From positions 3,038,001 through 3,102,000 of the forward strand of contig OZ020261.1 in assembly GCA_963971285.1 (NCBI GenBank): 64,000 nucleotides of DNA, in the 5' to 3' direction. Positions 9,594 to 19,921 of this stretch are shown piece by piece; the stretch's first letter is position 1, and the number at the start of each line of letters is the position of its first letter. Below the pieces are notes generated by a model. That model was not told the origin of the DNA. It did not search any database and saw only the letters and a program-made list of their open reading frames with translations. The position numbers were made by a program, and so were the translations under genes. This stretch comes from Astropecten irregularis. Taxonomy: Eukaryota; Echinodermata; Asteroidea; Paxillosida; Astropectinidae.

Positions 9594-9635
9594 GGGGGGG
9601 GGGGGGGGGGGGGGGGGGTTTGGGGGGGGGGGTTG
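9594..9635 (+). repeat. Long poly-G tract
   Basis: About 40 bases, nearly all G, broken only by TTT and ending in TT. On the plus strand it could fold as a G-quadruplex. Exact length is often unreliable in assemblies. Confidence 0.85.
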
Positions 9636-9787
9636 CATGAGCTGGGGCGAGACCATGCATCATTGGGGTAAATGTATGGGACAACTGGGATATTATTTCT
9701 GGTGATAAGAGAAAGATTGTTAAATTTCTGAAGATCGAGAGAAACTCAAAATTAGAACGATTTCATAATGTTTAACTAATTAGATTT

Positions 9788-10098
9788 TCATTGAAAAGTG
9801 AACAAAGAAAAATTTACTGGAGCGGGATTCGAAAAGGCGACCTCCTGAATACCGTACAGGCGCTCTACCAACTGAGCCATCCAGCCCTACATTGGTGGTG
9901 ACCCCAATAGTCAATAATCTTCCTTCGTTTGGCAGTCATGAAACCACGCACACACCGCCATATCCCAGAGATCATTTCACCGATACGCGCAGCAAAGCTG
10001 CAACCTGGGAATGGTACATGGGGGATCACTCAAAGAGGATACAGCTTTTTAATTAATACAATCATCAAATAACCACAAGGGAAACTGACTGTCATTGG
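9788..10098 (-). mobile_element. tRNA-derived SINE, copy 4, minus strand, with head
   Basis: The complement shows the full order: tail fragment (GTCAGTTTCCCTTGTGGTTA), AATTAAAAAGCTGTATCC head, tRNA-like body with GGCTCAGTTGGTAGAGCGCC, and TTTCTTTGTTCACTTTTCAATG. The B box is damaged (GCCTTTTCGAATCCC instead of GCCGGTTCGAATCCC). The same tail motif before the head and after the body suggests excision from a tandem or dimer source. Confidence 0.82.
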
Positions 10099-10099
10099 T

Positions 10100-11010
10100 T
10101 TACTTAGATTGTCATGTGAGTGTACGTGTCCTACCTCCATTTGCCGCAAAGTTATGAGGATCGAGGTGGGATTGTTTGATAAAAAAAAAATATAATCATG
10201 GGCGACAGATGACTCCGCTCGATTATGTAGGCCCTAGTCTAAACTGGTATTCAGATGAGCTTCGTTATTATATTCCTGATATATCTAGACCATTTTTAGG
10301 CTCGTTAATAGTTTCGGGTTCCATTTTATAAGCGCTAAAGGTAGTATCATACTTTGGTAGCATACCGAAACAGAAACCTACAGATTACCTATAACTTACA
10401 GGTTATAACGATGGTGATGGTTAAAACATACTGTTAAAATTGTTCAGCATGAAATGCTGTAATTATCAAGAAAAGAGTAAAACCAATGACCGAATTGTTT
10501 TTTTATCTTTTAAAGATAAAAAATAACGGTGAAAAGACTTAAGAAATACATGTACCAAGGGCGTTTTTCACTGTTTTCTCAAAAAGGGGGCACCGAATGG
10601 TACTGAAAATTTCACATATGATTGTTACTGTATCTTCCTTGATATTTTTGCATTTTTTTGACAAAAATCACAGTGTGATATGACCTTAAATTTTACGTTC
10701 AATTGCCGATTGTGGTTCCGAGTAAAACAGAGGCTGACTAACCACACCAACCAATGAGTGCCATTTTTGTCTATGCAACGCTTCCGTTGATTGGTCAACA
10801 TCCAAGACATTGCGCAAAATATTTTCCAATTGGCTTGCCGATCCCATGAGTCATCGTGTGCAATTTGGGACTTCCCAGTGAGCACGCAATGTTCATGAGC
10901 ACGCGATTGTATTTTAGTCAGCAACCTAGGTTGTTGCTGCAAGTATAGTGTGTGATACAGTGATATTGATACCGTGAACAGGATGGACAGAAATCTGTGG
11001 CAAATGCCTT
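10100..11010 (+). repeat. Interspersed repeat related to three other blocks in the window
   Basis: Part 10,440-10,690 (AAGAAAAGAGTA, TTTTCTCAAAAAGGGGGCA, AATTTCACATATGATTGTTACTG) matches 56,868-57,085. Part 10,180-10,260 matches 50,698-50,780. Part 10,860-11,000 (GTGAGCACGCAATG, CGATTGTATTTTAGTCAGC, GTATAGTGTGTGATAC) matches 53,780-53,900 and, more loosely, 51,145-51,210. No coding capacity is seen. Confidence 0.65.
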
Positions 11011-11660
11011 TAACCTAACAAACATTTTGCTGAAGGAATTTTGGAAATATGATTTGTCGTTCACGAGATATAAACAAAAGTGCAAAAATTGAATAAATCA
11101 TATAAAATCACACGATGACGTCATAGACACCTGATCGCGATTGTTGTCTATAACATGTCCCCATATACTTGCATACCAAGTTTGAGTTGCATCGGACTTG
11201 CAGTTCCAGAGATAAAGAGCCCTGAAATTTGCGCTTTCAGGATGACATCATAGTGCACATCAACGTGATGACGTTATGATGACAAAATGTTTCAGCATGC
11301 TATTTGGGGTGGTGGTCTAACTATGTGCCAAGAATGAAGTTCATCGGCATGGTCATAAGGGTAGAAGTGACTTGTAGAGAACCCCTGTGTTATGTCAATG
11401 AGAACAAATTTGAAAAAAAAGAAGAAAAAATGGAAACAGCACAAAAGGCTTTTCTGCCTATGACATAAACTGCTTCTCAACTTCATATTTACTGATGCTA
11501 CTTCTAGTTTTCACCACTTTTAAATGATGAACTATTTCTAAGATTTGTTTTTTATTGGCATGTAAAGTTTGTCCCTTTCAGCCTCATCGTTTAAGAGTAA
11601 TTTTATCTTCTCTCATGGATTTTTAAATATACCTCACAATGACTCGGTACTGGTACATGA
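11011..11660. other. Non-coding stretch with CRE-like site, repeat-like
   Basis: It contains GATGACGTCATAG near 11,115 and GATGACATCATAG near 11,240. The context resembles the block near 3,720-3,850, so it is probably an interspersed repeat. No coding support. Confidence 0.4.
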
Positions 11661-11666
11661 ATTAAT

Positions 11667-13310
11667 CTCTCCCCACCTGTTAATACCTACCCCAGACGGT
11701 TACTACTATAAACAAATTCCCCTGCGCCAATTTGCTGCTTCGCTGAAAAGACTTGATCAACCGTGGTGCACCCTGACATCCCTGACTTGGACCTCCTTCT
11801 TTTCGAAGCCAGGAGGCACGAGGCCAGAAGTGGGGAGGACGGGCAGGATGCAACCGTCTGGGGTAGGTATGAACTAGTAGGCTCAACCCACAGCAGGTGG
11901 GGAGAGTCTACTGCATTCAACCTACCCCAAAGGGTTACTACTATATGCAGAGTGGCACTGAATTCCGGTAGTGGGTTGGCTACATGGAGAGCCAAGAAAG
12001 TATGGTGGATATGAATCAGGTTAGCATAATGGGCACAATGCCCATCGTGAGTTCGCTATGGGCAGAGCTTCCGTGGAGGTCTCGCCCATCTGTCAGCTGG
12101 CCTGAAGAATTCCTGGCTTACAGGTCGCTGAAGCCAGGATCGTCCTGTCGTACATGTGTCAAGTCGCTCCGCAGGACATCCCTCAGGTAGTAAGAGGTGA
12201 AAGTGGAGGGGCACTTCCATCATGCTGCCTTGCCCATGTCTGATACTAGAACTCAGAAGTAGGACCAGGATGCGAGTACTGTTCTCACATCTTGATGTAT
12301 CAATGGATTTGCTGGTCCGGTTTAGATGGTCCAACTGGGCTTGCAAGCTTGACGGTCGAGGCGATCCGGCGATAAACGTGCCTGTCAACGCTGAAATTCA
12401 TGGCAGTGACAAAGGACTGAGAGGGGCTCCTTCTCAGGTCCTTTGTTTGGTTTAGGTACCACTTCAGGCCCCCGACGTGGCACCCTAGCTTGCCGACGGA
12501 TCACCAGAGTGCAATGCCTGAGTGGGTACAGAGATATCTGGTGGCTTGAAGAGAAGGCATTGGTTCCTGGTGAGGAAGCCAATAAAAGGAAGGAGTCAAA
12601 CACTGTGTACCGTCCAGCATATGTGCTATCGATAGAGCCCTGATCACACTGGTCCTCATAGGCGTAACCACCGATAGGAGGAAGGTGAGTTGATGGTAGT
12701 GCACAAGGGGGAGTTCAGTAAACGTGCCCCATAGGAGGTTGTGCATGGGCCATGTTGGTTGAGAAGGGAGGACCATCCTCAAAACCTTCGCGTGTAAGTC
12801 ACAGCAGACCTGTAGCTGCGGATAGAAGAAACTTGGAGCCTGGTGTGGAGCTGGTGCATACATAGGCAGAGGTCCGCCATAGCCGTTAGTGGTGCATCAG
12901 TAGGAGAAGGAGAGGGAGCATCCTCGTAGCACCACATTGGGGAAGGTATAAACAGTCCCCTTGTAGCCATGAGAGAGGCATCGCTGTGAGACCCTGCTGA
13001 AGTAAGGGCTCCATGTATGATATCCAGCGCATTGGGTGATGGTTTTGGGGGCCAGGTGTAGGTCCCCTGCCATGTGTAATTGAGGGTGTCTGGCCCGGGT
13101 AGTTGGGCAACTGGTCCGGGCCGAGCCCCTTAGTTTGCCTCTCGACGGTGGTGAGAAGTTTCCTGCCTGTATGCATGACTATTGGAGGCGTGTGTCCAGT
13201 GCTTGGTGTAAGGTGCTGCCAATACTGTCCTTGGGGGTGACACGGGGCGCCTAAGGTGGCTTGTACATGATACGTCATGCTATGTAGGAGGGCAGGCGAG
13301 AGTCTCAGTC
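11667..13310 (-). mobile_element. Decayed, 5'-truncated DIRS-like retrotransposon (recombinase end only)
   Basis: The left end and the following ~280 bp are a diverged copy of the left end of the complete DIRS element at 13,804: terminal repeat at 11,688-11,810 and an internal-complementary-region-like block at 11,852-11,948. Rightward, on the minus strand, broken frames match that element's tyrosine recombinase: HTRLQVSSIRSYRSAV near 12,800-12,890, then TFLLSVVTPMRTSVIRALSI (12,650-12,710), then a C-terminal part to about 12,180. The Arg of the first catalytic block is preserved in PMRTS, but frameshifts abound. RT, gag and the right terminal repeat are absent. Confidence 0.82.
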
Positions 13311-13803
13311 ACATTATAGTCTCGTTATTGGCGGTCGAGAAGTGAAAGGTAAAGTGAGGTGGTGTCCTTGCCGGTGTCCCCTGGATGATCCAGGGCGGGG
13401 ACGCAGGTCAGAGGGGCACAACCCACCCGCTGTGGGTGACAGGTCAGGAGCAGGCGTGTACGTGTACTTGCTTGCTGCTGCCGGTATACGTGGAAGTGCT
13501 GGCATGTGGGTTTCAGGGATGCTAAGAGTCTCACATTGGTTGTGGTTTCTTCGCTGGTACGGAGTGATGGCCTACTCATGGCGCCAGTCCGGTCGACCCG
13601 GGTTCAAACCTCACCAGGGACTATTCCCACAAGTTGATCCTAGTTGTAGGGTTGGAGTTCTTGGAGTCGGGCCTTCATGCCTACACTGGGGATGTGATTG
13701 ACATCCAGCGTGTTGGTTTGCCATGAGGGGGATGTCCAGAGATTGCTCCAAATGGACCGTTTGAACACGTGGTTCGGTCTTTCATCGAGATCTGGGCGTA
13801 GAA
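13311..13803. other. Unassigned DNA between two DIRS copies
   Basis: No recognisable protein. A GGGTTCAAACC string near 13,600 resembles a polymerase III B box but no A box accompanies it. It could be further degraded DIRS sequence or the target site of the complete copy. Confidence 0.4.
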
Positions 13804-13841
13804 TCTCCCCACCTCTTGTGGGTTGAGTCTACTAGTTCATA

Positions 13842-13980
13842 CCTACCCCAGACGGTTACTACTAAATGCAAATTCCCCTGCGCCTATTTGCTACTTCGCT
13901 GAAAAGACTTGATCAACCGTAGTGCACCCTGACCTCCCACAATGCCTACCGCCATAGCCGCCATGATCGTCCTTCTTTTC
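13842..13980. repeat. Left (3') inverted terminal repeat of the DIRS element
   Basis: Exact reverse complement of 19,922-20,060 over 139 bp, including AAAAGACTTGATCAACCGTA. The complementarity stops at 13,981/19,921. Confidence 0.95.
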
Positions 13981-14026
13981 GAAGCCAGGAGGCTCAAGCC
14001 AAAAGTGGGGAGGACGGGCGGGACGC

Positions 14027-14124
14027 AACCGTCTGGGGTAGGTATGAACTAGTAGACTCAACCCACAAGAGGTGGGGAGAGTCTACTGCATTCAACCTAC
14101 CCCAGACGGTTACTACTAAATGCA
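14027..14124. repeat. Internal complementary region of the DIRS element
   Basis: A fusion of the complements of both outer ends: bases 14,027-14,080 pair with 13,804-13,857 and 14,081-14,124 pair with 20,032-20,075. In the DIRS-1 replication model this region templates completion and circularisation of the cDNA before the recombinase integrates the circle. Confidence 0.93.
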
Positions 14125-14242
14125 GAGTGGCACCGTATAGCGGTGGAGGGTTGGCTATGAAGAGAGCTAGAAAGGTATGGGAGGCTATGAGCCAGGTGAG
14201 CAGGTGAGGGTAAAAACCAGCAGGTATAATACCCATCATGAG

Positions 14243-15355
14243 TTAGTCTGTGTGGGTTCCATCCGTTCGATGGGAAGTCTGAGTGGTTCCTGGCTCGTGA
14301 GCAGATGAGGCCAGGAGCGCCCTGGCGTGAGCAGAGTCGGCTCGTAGGACGTCTTTCAGATAGCAAGTGGTGAAGGTGGAAGGGCATTTCCAGCAAGCAG
14401 CCTTGCAGATGTTCGAGACCGGGACTCCTCTGAAGTAGGACCAGGATGAGGAGACCGCTCTCACGTCATGGGCTCTGATGTATCGCTGGGTTTGTTGGTC
14501 TGGGTTAGATGGCCACTCCGGGCTTGCAAACCTGATGGCCGAGACGATCCAGCGAGCGATTGTGTCTTTCGACGCTGGGTGGTGAGGCTTCGTGGTAGTG
14601 ATGAAGAGCTGGGGAGAGTTCCCTCTCAAGTCCTTCGTCCTGGCTAGATACCATTTCAGGGACCTGACGGGGCACCACAGCTTGTCAGATGTGTCGCCAG
14701 TATGGGATGACAGGGACGGAACGAAGATGTCCGGCGGCTCAAAGGCGGGGGACTGGTTCTTGGTGAGGAAGCCGATGGTTGGGATGAGACGGACGCCATG
14801 TGGTTCCCAGCGTATGTGACCGTCAGCTATGGAGAGGGCCCTGATTTCACTGGTCCTCCTAGACGTAGCTACCGCCAGAAGGAAGGCAAGCTTGATGGAG
14901 GTTAGCATCAGTGAAGCCTTGTAGAGGGGTTCAAACGGAGGGGCTGCGAGGAGCTGGAGCACGGCGTCCAGGTTCCAGGACGGGATCAGACGTCTCTCGG
15001 GGGGTCGTTCGACGAACATGCCCCGAAGGAGGTGATGGAGAGCCACGTTGGATGTAATGGACGAGCCGTCCCCGAAGCCCTCATGTATGGCCGCCAGGGC
15101 AGATCTGTAGTTGCGGATCGTCGAGACTTGGAGTCCGGAATGGAACAGGTGCATGAAGAAGTCCGCCACTGCTGTTACAGGAGCATCGGCTGGACGGAGA
15201 GCATGGTCGACGCACCACGCAGCGAAAAGGCGTATTCTGCTGTCGTAGATCTTGCGAGTTGACGGGCGTCGTCCCCGTGCGGCCAGGGCGGCAGCGTGGC
15301 CAGAAAGTCCTGCCGAGATGAGGGATCGTTGGACAGAGTCCAGCACGTTAGGTGT
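14243..15355 (-). CDS. Tyrosine recombinase of the DIRS element (domain extent)
   Basis: The last ~370 residues of a long minus-strand frame form a tyrosine recombinase. The N-terminal SAM-like part has STRKIYDSRIRLFAAWC and GLQVSTIRNYRSALAAI. The catalytic part has Arg in VATSRRTSEIRALS (about residues 166-167 of the domain), HxxR as H-D-V-R (296-299) and the nucleophile Tyr in FTTCYLKDVL (332). The domain overlaps the end of the RT-RNase H frame by about 180 bp in a different frame, as in other DIRS elements. The frame happens to stay open upstream to 17,152 because the region is GC-rich, but that upstream part is the shadow of RT and is not expected to be real protein. How translation reaches this frame (reinitiation, frameshift or subgenomic RNA) is unknown. 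The enzyme integrates the circular double-stranded cDNA without target duplication. Confidence 0.9.
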   Translation of the reverse strand, partial: TPNVLDSVQRSLISAGLSGHAAALAARGRRPSTRKIYDSRIRLFAAWCVDHALRPADAPVTAVADFFMHLFHSGLQVSTIRNYRSALAAIHEGFGDGSSITSNVALHHLLRGMFVERPPERRLIPSWNLDAVLQLLAAPPFEPLYKASLMLTSIKLAFLLAVATSRRTSEIRALSIADGHIRWEPHGVRLIPTIGFLTKNQSPAFEPPDIFVPSLSSHTGDTSDKLWCPVRSLKWYLARTKDLRGNSPQLFITTTKPHHPASKDTIARWIVSAIRFASPEWPSNPDQQTQRYIRAHDVRAVSSSWSYFRGVPVSNICKAACWKCPSTFTTCYLKDVLRADSAHARALLASSAHEPGTTQTSHRTDGTHTD

Positions 15356-17424
15356 AGGTCCCGGGGTGCTGGATGTAGGATCCCGGACCGTGGTTGGTGG
15401 AGGATGTCTGGTCTGTCCGGGAGGATGACTGGCAGTCGAACTAGAAGTCTGGTCAGTCTGATGAACCAGGGCTGTCGTGGCCAGAGTGGGGCGATCAGGA
15501 GGACTCGACACCGCTCCTGCTCCAGTTTGAGGAGGACGCGGGGTATCAGGGAGATAGGTGGAAAGGCATAAGCCAGGAGGCCTGTCCAGTCGGTCTGTAG
15601 GGCGTCCGTTGCCCAGGCTTGTGGGTGAGGATACCTGGTGCAGAAGGTCGGTAGCTGAGCGTTGTCGGCTGATGCGAATAGGTCGACATGGGGCCTTTCC
15701 AGCTGGAGGAAGAGGGTTCTGACGACGCCAGAGTGGAGGGTCCACTCCGTGGGTTTGATCGTCCCGCGGGAGAGTGCATCGGCCGTCACGTTGTCCTCTC
15801 CGGCGATGTGGATCGCTTGTAGGTGGATCCCGTTGTCCTTTGTCCACTGTAGGATTCGCCAGGCTAAAACGCACAGCTGGGGGGACCGTGTGCCCCCTTC
15901 GTGATTGATGTAGGCCACGGTTGTGGTGTTGTCGGAGCGAACCAGTATGCGTCTTCCCCTGACGAGCTTGTGGAAGTGACGCAGGGCGTTGAAGACGGCC
16001 TGCAGTTCTAGCACATTGATGTGGTTGTGTAGAAAACCACGGTCCCAGCTCCCGGATGCTTGATGAGGAGGAAGGGAGGCGCCCCATCCCGTGAGTGAGG
16101 CGTCCGTCGTGATCACCACGTCGGTTCCGCTTGTCGAGAACGGGCTGCCGATGGATAGGTGGTCTTCCGTCATCCACCAGAGGAGGTGCTGGCGGGAGAG
16201 CTGCGTCACCTCGACGGCCGTGTCGATGGAGTCGAACTTTGGCCGGTATCGGGAGAGCAGGTGGAGCTGGTGAGGTCTCATGTGAAGTCGGCACCAAGGA
16301 ATCAGGTCCACCATACTGGCCATCAGACCGAGGAGGCGGAGCCATGCTACGGCTGGGGCGGAGTTGGCTTGGTGGAGGAGTGACGCGCACTCTCGGAGAT
16401 TGGCTATTCTCTCCGGCGTCGGGTAGGCGGTGCCGGAGCGAAGGTCGAGGGATGCCCCGAGGTAGGTTGGCAGCTGTGAAGGATGAAGGTGGGATTTTTC
16501 GTAGTTTACCAGGAAACCCAGCTGGGTCGTGAGATCGAGTGTCAGACGAGTGGCGGCTTCCGTCTCGTGTCGAGTACGGCCTACGATGAGCCAGTCGTCC
16601 AGGTACTGGAAAATCATGACGTCTCGTTGACGGAGGTGGGCCGCAACGGCCCGGACCACGCGGGTGAACACCCGAGGCGAGGTGGAGAGGCCGAAAGGTA
16701 GACACCGGAACTCGTAGGACTGGTTCCTGTAGGTGAAGCGGAGGAACTTTCGGTCCCGAGGATGGATGGGCACGTGCAGGTAAGCGTCCCGTAGGTCGAT
16801 GGATGTCGCCCAGGAGGGGATAGGCAGGGAGCTCATCACTGTTTTGAGGGTTTCCATGCGGAAACGTCTTGGGCGGATGAACTTGTTCAGTGGTTTGAGA
16901 TTTATGATAGGGCGCCACTTGCCTGTTCCTTTCTTCGGTGTCAGGAAGAAGGTGGAGATGAACCCGTCGCCGATGTCGTTGTGGGGCACCGGGAGAATGG
17001 CTCGTTTGTGGAGGAGGGCGTCTATCTCCGACTCCAGTGCCAGGCGTTGATCCAGTTCGCGTGGTACTGGGGTCTCCCTTGGGATTGCCTTGGATGGAGG
17101 GGTGCTTGTGAACTCGAGGGAGTATCCGTCCGTGAGAGTAGTAAGGACCCATCCGTCCTTGGAGATCTCCCGCCAGAACCCTACGAAAGACTGTAGGCGG
17201 CCGCCGACGGGTTCGGGATCGACGGTCATAGAAGGAGAAGCGGAACAGTCACCGCCGCCGCCCCCCGAATGAGCGGGGGGTGCGCGATGAGGACCCACGT
17301 CTCTGGCGTGTGTCGTTCTGTCTGGCTGCCGGTGTCGACGGGCGTTGGTTCTGGCGACGGAGTGGGGGGCGAAAGGACTGACGCGTCTGTCTGTCCGTCT
17401 GTCGATCCTGGATGGCCGGAGCAC
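15175..17424 (-). CDS. Reverse transcriptase-RNase H (with adenine-methylase-position tail) of the DIRS element
   Basis: A 749-residue frame. The RT palm has ISTFFLTPKKGTGKWRPIIN (about 156-175), first catalytic Asp in SIDLRDAYLHVP (~209-215), CLPFGLSTSPRVF (~241-253) and the YLDD box in FQYLDDWLIVG (274-277). RNase H follows with TTDASLTGWGA (Asp ~441), NVLELQAV (Glu ~473), RSDNTT (Asp ~498) and DNVTADALSR (Asp ~549). All four RNase H acidic residues are present. The first ATG (17,424) lies inside gag; M66 at 17,229 lies just past the gag stop and is an alternative start. The 150-200 residues after RNase H, with HVDLFASADNAQLPTFCTR, match the position of the Dam-like methylase domain described in many DIRS elements, but I do not see a clear DPPY motif. 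Confidence 0.92.
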   Translation of the reverse strand: MLRPSRIDRRTDRRVSPFAPHSVARTNARRHRQPDRTTHARDVGPHRAPPAHSGGGGGDCSASPSMTVDPEPVGGRLQSFVGFWREISKDGWVLTTLTDGYSLEFTSTPPSKAIPRETPVPRELDQRLALESEIDALLHKRAILPVPHNDIGDGFISTFFLTPKKGTGKWRPIINLKPLNKFIRPRRFRMETLKTVMSSLPIPSWATSIDLRDAYLHVPIHPRDRKFLRFTYRNQSYEFRCLPFGLSTSPRVFTRVVRAVAAHLRQRDVMIFQYLDDWLIVGRTRHETEAATRLTLDLTTQLGFLVNYEKSHLHPSQLPTYLGASLDLRSGTAYPTPERIANLRECASLLHQANSAPAVAWLRLLGLMASMVDLIPWCRLHMRPHQLHLLSRYRPKFDSIDTAVEVTQLSRQHLLWWMTEDHLSIGSPFSTSGTDVVITTDASLTGWGASLPPHQASGSWDRGFLHNHINVLELQAVFNALRHFHKLVRGRRILVRSDNTTTVAYINHEGGTRSPQLCVLAWRILQWTKDNGIHLQAIHIAGEDNVTADALSRGTIKPTEWTLHSGVVRTLFLQLERPHVDLFASADNAQLPTFCTRYPHPQAWATDALQTDWTGLLAYAFPPISLIPRVLLKLEQERCRVLLIAPLWPRQPWFIRLTRLLVRLPVILPDRPDILHQPRSGILHPAPRDLHLTCWTLSNDPSSRQDFLATLPPWPHGDDARQLARSTTAEYAFSLRGASTMLSVQPMLL

Positions 17425-18955
17425 GCGGGCGGTAGGAGCCTCGACGTGGTTGGGACTGAGGAGGTTTCGCTGCCGGAGTCGGGCGAAGCGAAAGCTTGTT
17501 GGTAGTATCTATGCGTTTGACTTCCGTTTCGAGGAGCTCCAGGAATTTTCCACCGAAGAGGTCCTTGCCGAAGAGAGGAAGTTCCCGAAGTCTGGTCTTC
17601 ACTCCTTCGTGCGGGATATGCATCGCCTCTACTGCGTTGGAACGGCGTGCAGACGTCGTGAGGCAGGCAATGCGTGAAAACTGCTCGAATAGGGAGTTCA
17701 GGCCGTCGTCGAGACCTCGGAGGGCGAGGGCGGCAAAATCCGGAGCAACAGGGGAGTTCTCCTCACAGGCCCGGGCGATGTACTCGGACAGAAGGAGAAG
17801 AAAGGCCGTGCAACGGAGACCGTGACGAGATGCCTTGTCGAGCTTGGACATCGTTGACTCTATCAGGGCCTTGTCCTTGTCCCGGAAGACCGCCTTGATC
17901 GATGGTTTGCCGGAGTCTGCCGTGATTTTGTCTTTAGCAGGTTCCGGGATGGCCGGGGTAGAGAGGAAGTTCTCCGAGTCCTCTGACGGGAAGTGGTAGT
18001 AGCTGAGCGATCTCTTAGAGGAGGGACGCCACGGCTTGGACTTGGAGATGGTCTTGAACATATTGACGCATGACCGGTCTAATGGTATCTCTGGAAAGGT
18101 CGGCCCGGAGGATTCAAGATGAGACGCATGCCTCTTAAAGGAGGTGTGTCCGGTGTCTTCCGGGGGCGAGGTGCCTTCGGGTAGGCCCAGGACCTGTATC
18201 ATGTCTCGCTGTAGCAGGCGAAGGCGACTCTCATTTGGGGTAAGGTCACCAGCCGATGCGATTTCTCCATCGTCTGAAGACGTGCACGGCGACGCAGATC
18301 GCGGGGCCGTCGGGTTGTTCTCCCGTGAGGCAGGACGTGAGCGTTGAGAAACATTCGATGAAATGGACGTCACATCGATCTCCTGAACGCCGTCATGACC
18401 TTCGGGTGCAGATGGTGAAGCCAGGTCCAGAGGGTCCGGGTCAGGAGCAGTAGAGGCTGGAGGGGGCCTGTCAGCCATATTCTTGGCGATAGAGGACAGG
18501 GCCTCGTTGATGGACTGGAAGGCCGCCATCCATTCCGGTTGTTGCTGGGGTTCCACCTGTCGTTTCTTCTTGGCTGCCGGCGGGGCCGGCGAAGGAGAAG
18601 GGCAGTTCACCTTCCTTTTCCGGGTTGCAGGCGGAGCCCTGGTAGCAGGAGGGGCCGTGGGAGTAGCGCCCGTTGTGGCCCCGGGAGGCGGTGGTTTAAA
18701 TCCCCGACGATGTGGCAGGCGTGGAGGTTCCACAGGAATTACCGGGAAATCATCGCCAGTCAAAGGTGGGGCTGACTCGGTGGAAGGAGAGCCCGCAAGA
18801 GACATCGTGTGAACGTCGGGGTCGTCCCCACGTTGAGCATTCTGAGCCATGATGGTGCAGAAGAACGTAGTTTCAGAGCACAAGAAAAAACACGCTGTTT
18901 CCAGTGGTATAGAACAGGGTGTTGTGGTCGTTGAGTAGTACGGCCGTTGGTACAA
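17249..18955 (-). CDS. Gag-like protein of the DIRS element
   Basis: A 568-residue frame. The first ATG is at 18,955; M36 at 18,850 (ACCATCATGG context) starts MAQNAQRGDD and is a more natural start. The N-terminal half is proline-rich and disordered, with a basic patch (PPATRKRKVNCPSPSP, AAKKKRQVEPQQQP) that resembles a nuclear localisation signal. The middle is acidic and serine-rich. The second half holds a conserved-looking helical block around FLLLLSEYIARACEENSP, and the C-terminus is a long Arg/Gln/Ser tail likely to bind RNA. There is no CCHC knuckle, as is usual for DIRS gag. It is inferred to package element RNA. The stop lies 20 bp before the alternative RT start. Confidence 0.85.
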   Translation of the reverse strand: MYQRPYYSTTTTPCSIPLETACFFLCSETTFFCTIMAQNAQRGDDPDVHTMSLAGSPSTESAPPLTGDDFPVIPVEPPRLPHRRGFKPPPPGATTGATPTAPPATRAPPATRKRKVNCPSPSPAPPAAKKKRQVEPQQQPEWMAAFQSINEALSSIAKNMADRPPPASTAPDPDPLDLASPSAPEGHDGVQEIDVTSISSNVSQRSRPASRENNPTAPRSASPCTSSDDGEIASAGDLTPNESRLRLLQRDMIQVLGLPEGTSPPEDTGHTSFKRHASHLESSGPTFPEIPLDRSCVNMFKTISKSKPWRPSSKRSLSYYHFPSEDSENFLSTPAIPEPAKDKITADSGKPSIKAVFRDKDKALIESTMSKLDKASRHGLRCTAFLLLLSEYIARACEENSPVAPDFAALALRGLDDGLNSLFEQFSRIACLTTSARRSNAVEAMHIPHEGVKTRLRELPLFGKDLFGGKFLELLETEVKRIDTTNKLSLRPTPAAKPPQSQPRRGSYRPRAPAIQDRQTDRQTRQSFRPPLRRQNQRPSTPAARQNDTRQRRGSSSRTPRSFGGRRR

Positions 18956-19921
18956 GCGGTCCGCTTTCCGCTCGGGTAGAGTCGGACAAAGGCGGCCGGA
19001 TTACGATGGAGCCCGCATTGTCCCGAAGGGCAGGGCCGGCGTGGCCGATGAATAGAGTGCAGAAATTCCATAGCCCTCCGCTCTGGTAGAGTCGGACAAA
19101 GGCGTGGAGTGCTGAATGGAGAGCAGGGCGACAGGTAGTGGGGACCCACGTAGGCGGGGCCAGTCCCGTGGCCGTAGCGGAGGGTCGTCATGGAGCATTC
19201 CTGCGACGTCCGCAATGGAGTCGGGCCAGACATGGAGGAGGCGTAGGCACATCGTGGCTCTTACCCCGGGAGTCATAGCCTCTGTTCAGCGGGTCGTAAC
19301 ATGGAGCCTAAAAAGGAGCTTGTTACGCCCGGGCCAGTCAGTCAGATGTGGCGGCATCCTTCGTCGCTTCTGGTAGCGAGCGTTCTCCCTTCGCTCTGGT
19401 AGCGACCGTGGTATCGAGCTACCCCCGGCCGTAGGCCTCTTCGGGACGATTAGACGCGTAGCCTTCAAGGCATGCCTAGCATCTAACCGCCCGGAATTCC
19501 TTCGGACTGGCAGTGGTAGCAGCAGTAGCCCGGAATGAGGGGACGAACCCAAACTCGGCCATTCCGATTTGCTGTACCGCGGCGGGAATGAGGGTAAACT
19601 CTCAATCCATTCCCCCCGCATATAGGCCTTTCATCGGGTCGTAAGCACAGAGCCAGCTGTGCATACCCCGGCATCACGTAGGAGAATACACGTAGACCGC
19701 GGCGATGTAGGGCCGCGGTACCTGTAGGATGCACAAAGAAAAAACGAGAAAGAAAAATACCAAAAACAGGCACACAAAATAAAAAACTGTTAATGGTAAC
19801 GGTTAATCAGATAAATAAAGGAAAAATGTCAAGTCTAAACAGTCTAGATAAGCAGCGGGAAACGGAAACTCGAGAATCGAAAGAGCCCGTGAAGGGCACG
19901 TCCGTTTCATAGCGGCGCTGA
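18956..19921 (-). promoter_or_regulatory. 5' leader region of the DIRS element
   Basis: The ~970 bp between the right terminal repeat and the gag start has no long frame. It contains a near-duplicated motif, GGTAGAGTCGGACAAAGGCG, at about 18,975 and 19,086. It presumably holds the promoter and leader of the element RNA, but no TATA box or initiator could be assigned. Confidence 0.5.

Noticed and set aside
13580..13625. Second tRNA-like SINE around GGGTTCAAACC
   Set aside because: Only a B-box-like string is present; no A box at the right distance.
15296..17196. Numerous plus-strand ORFs of 60-133 residues across the DIRS element
   Set aside because: They are GC-driven shadows of the minus-strand RT-RNase H and recombinase genes and show no domains.
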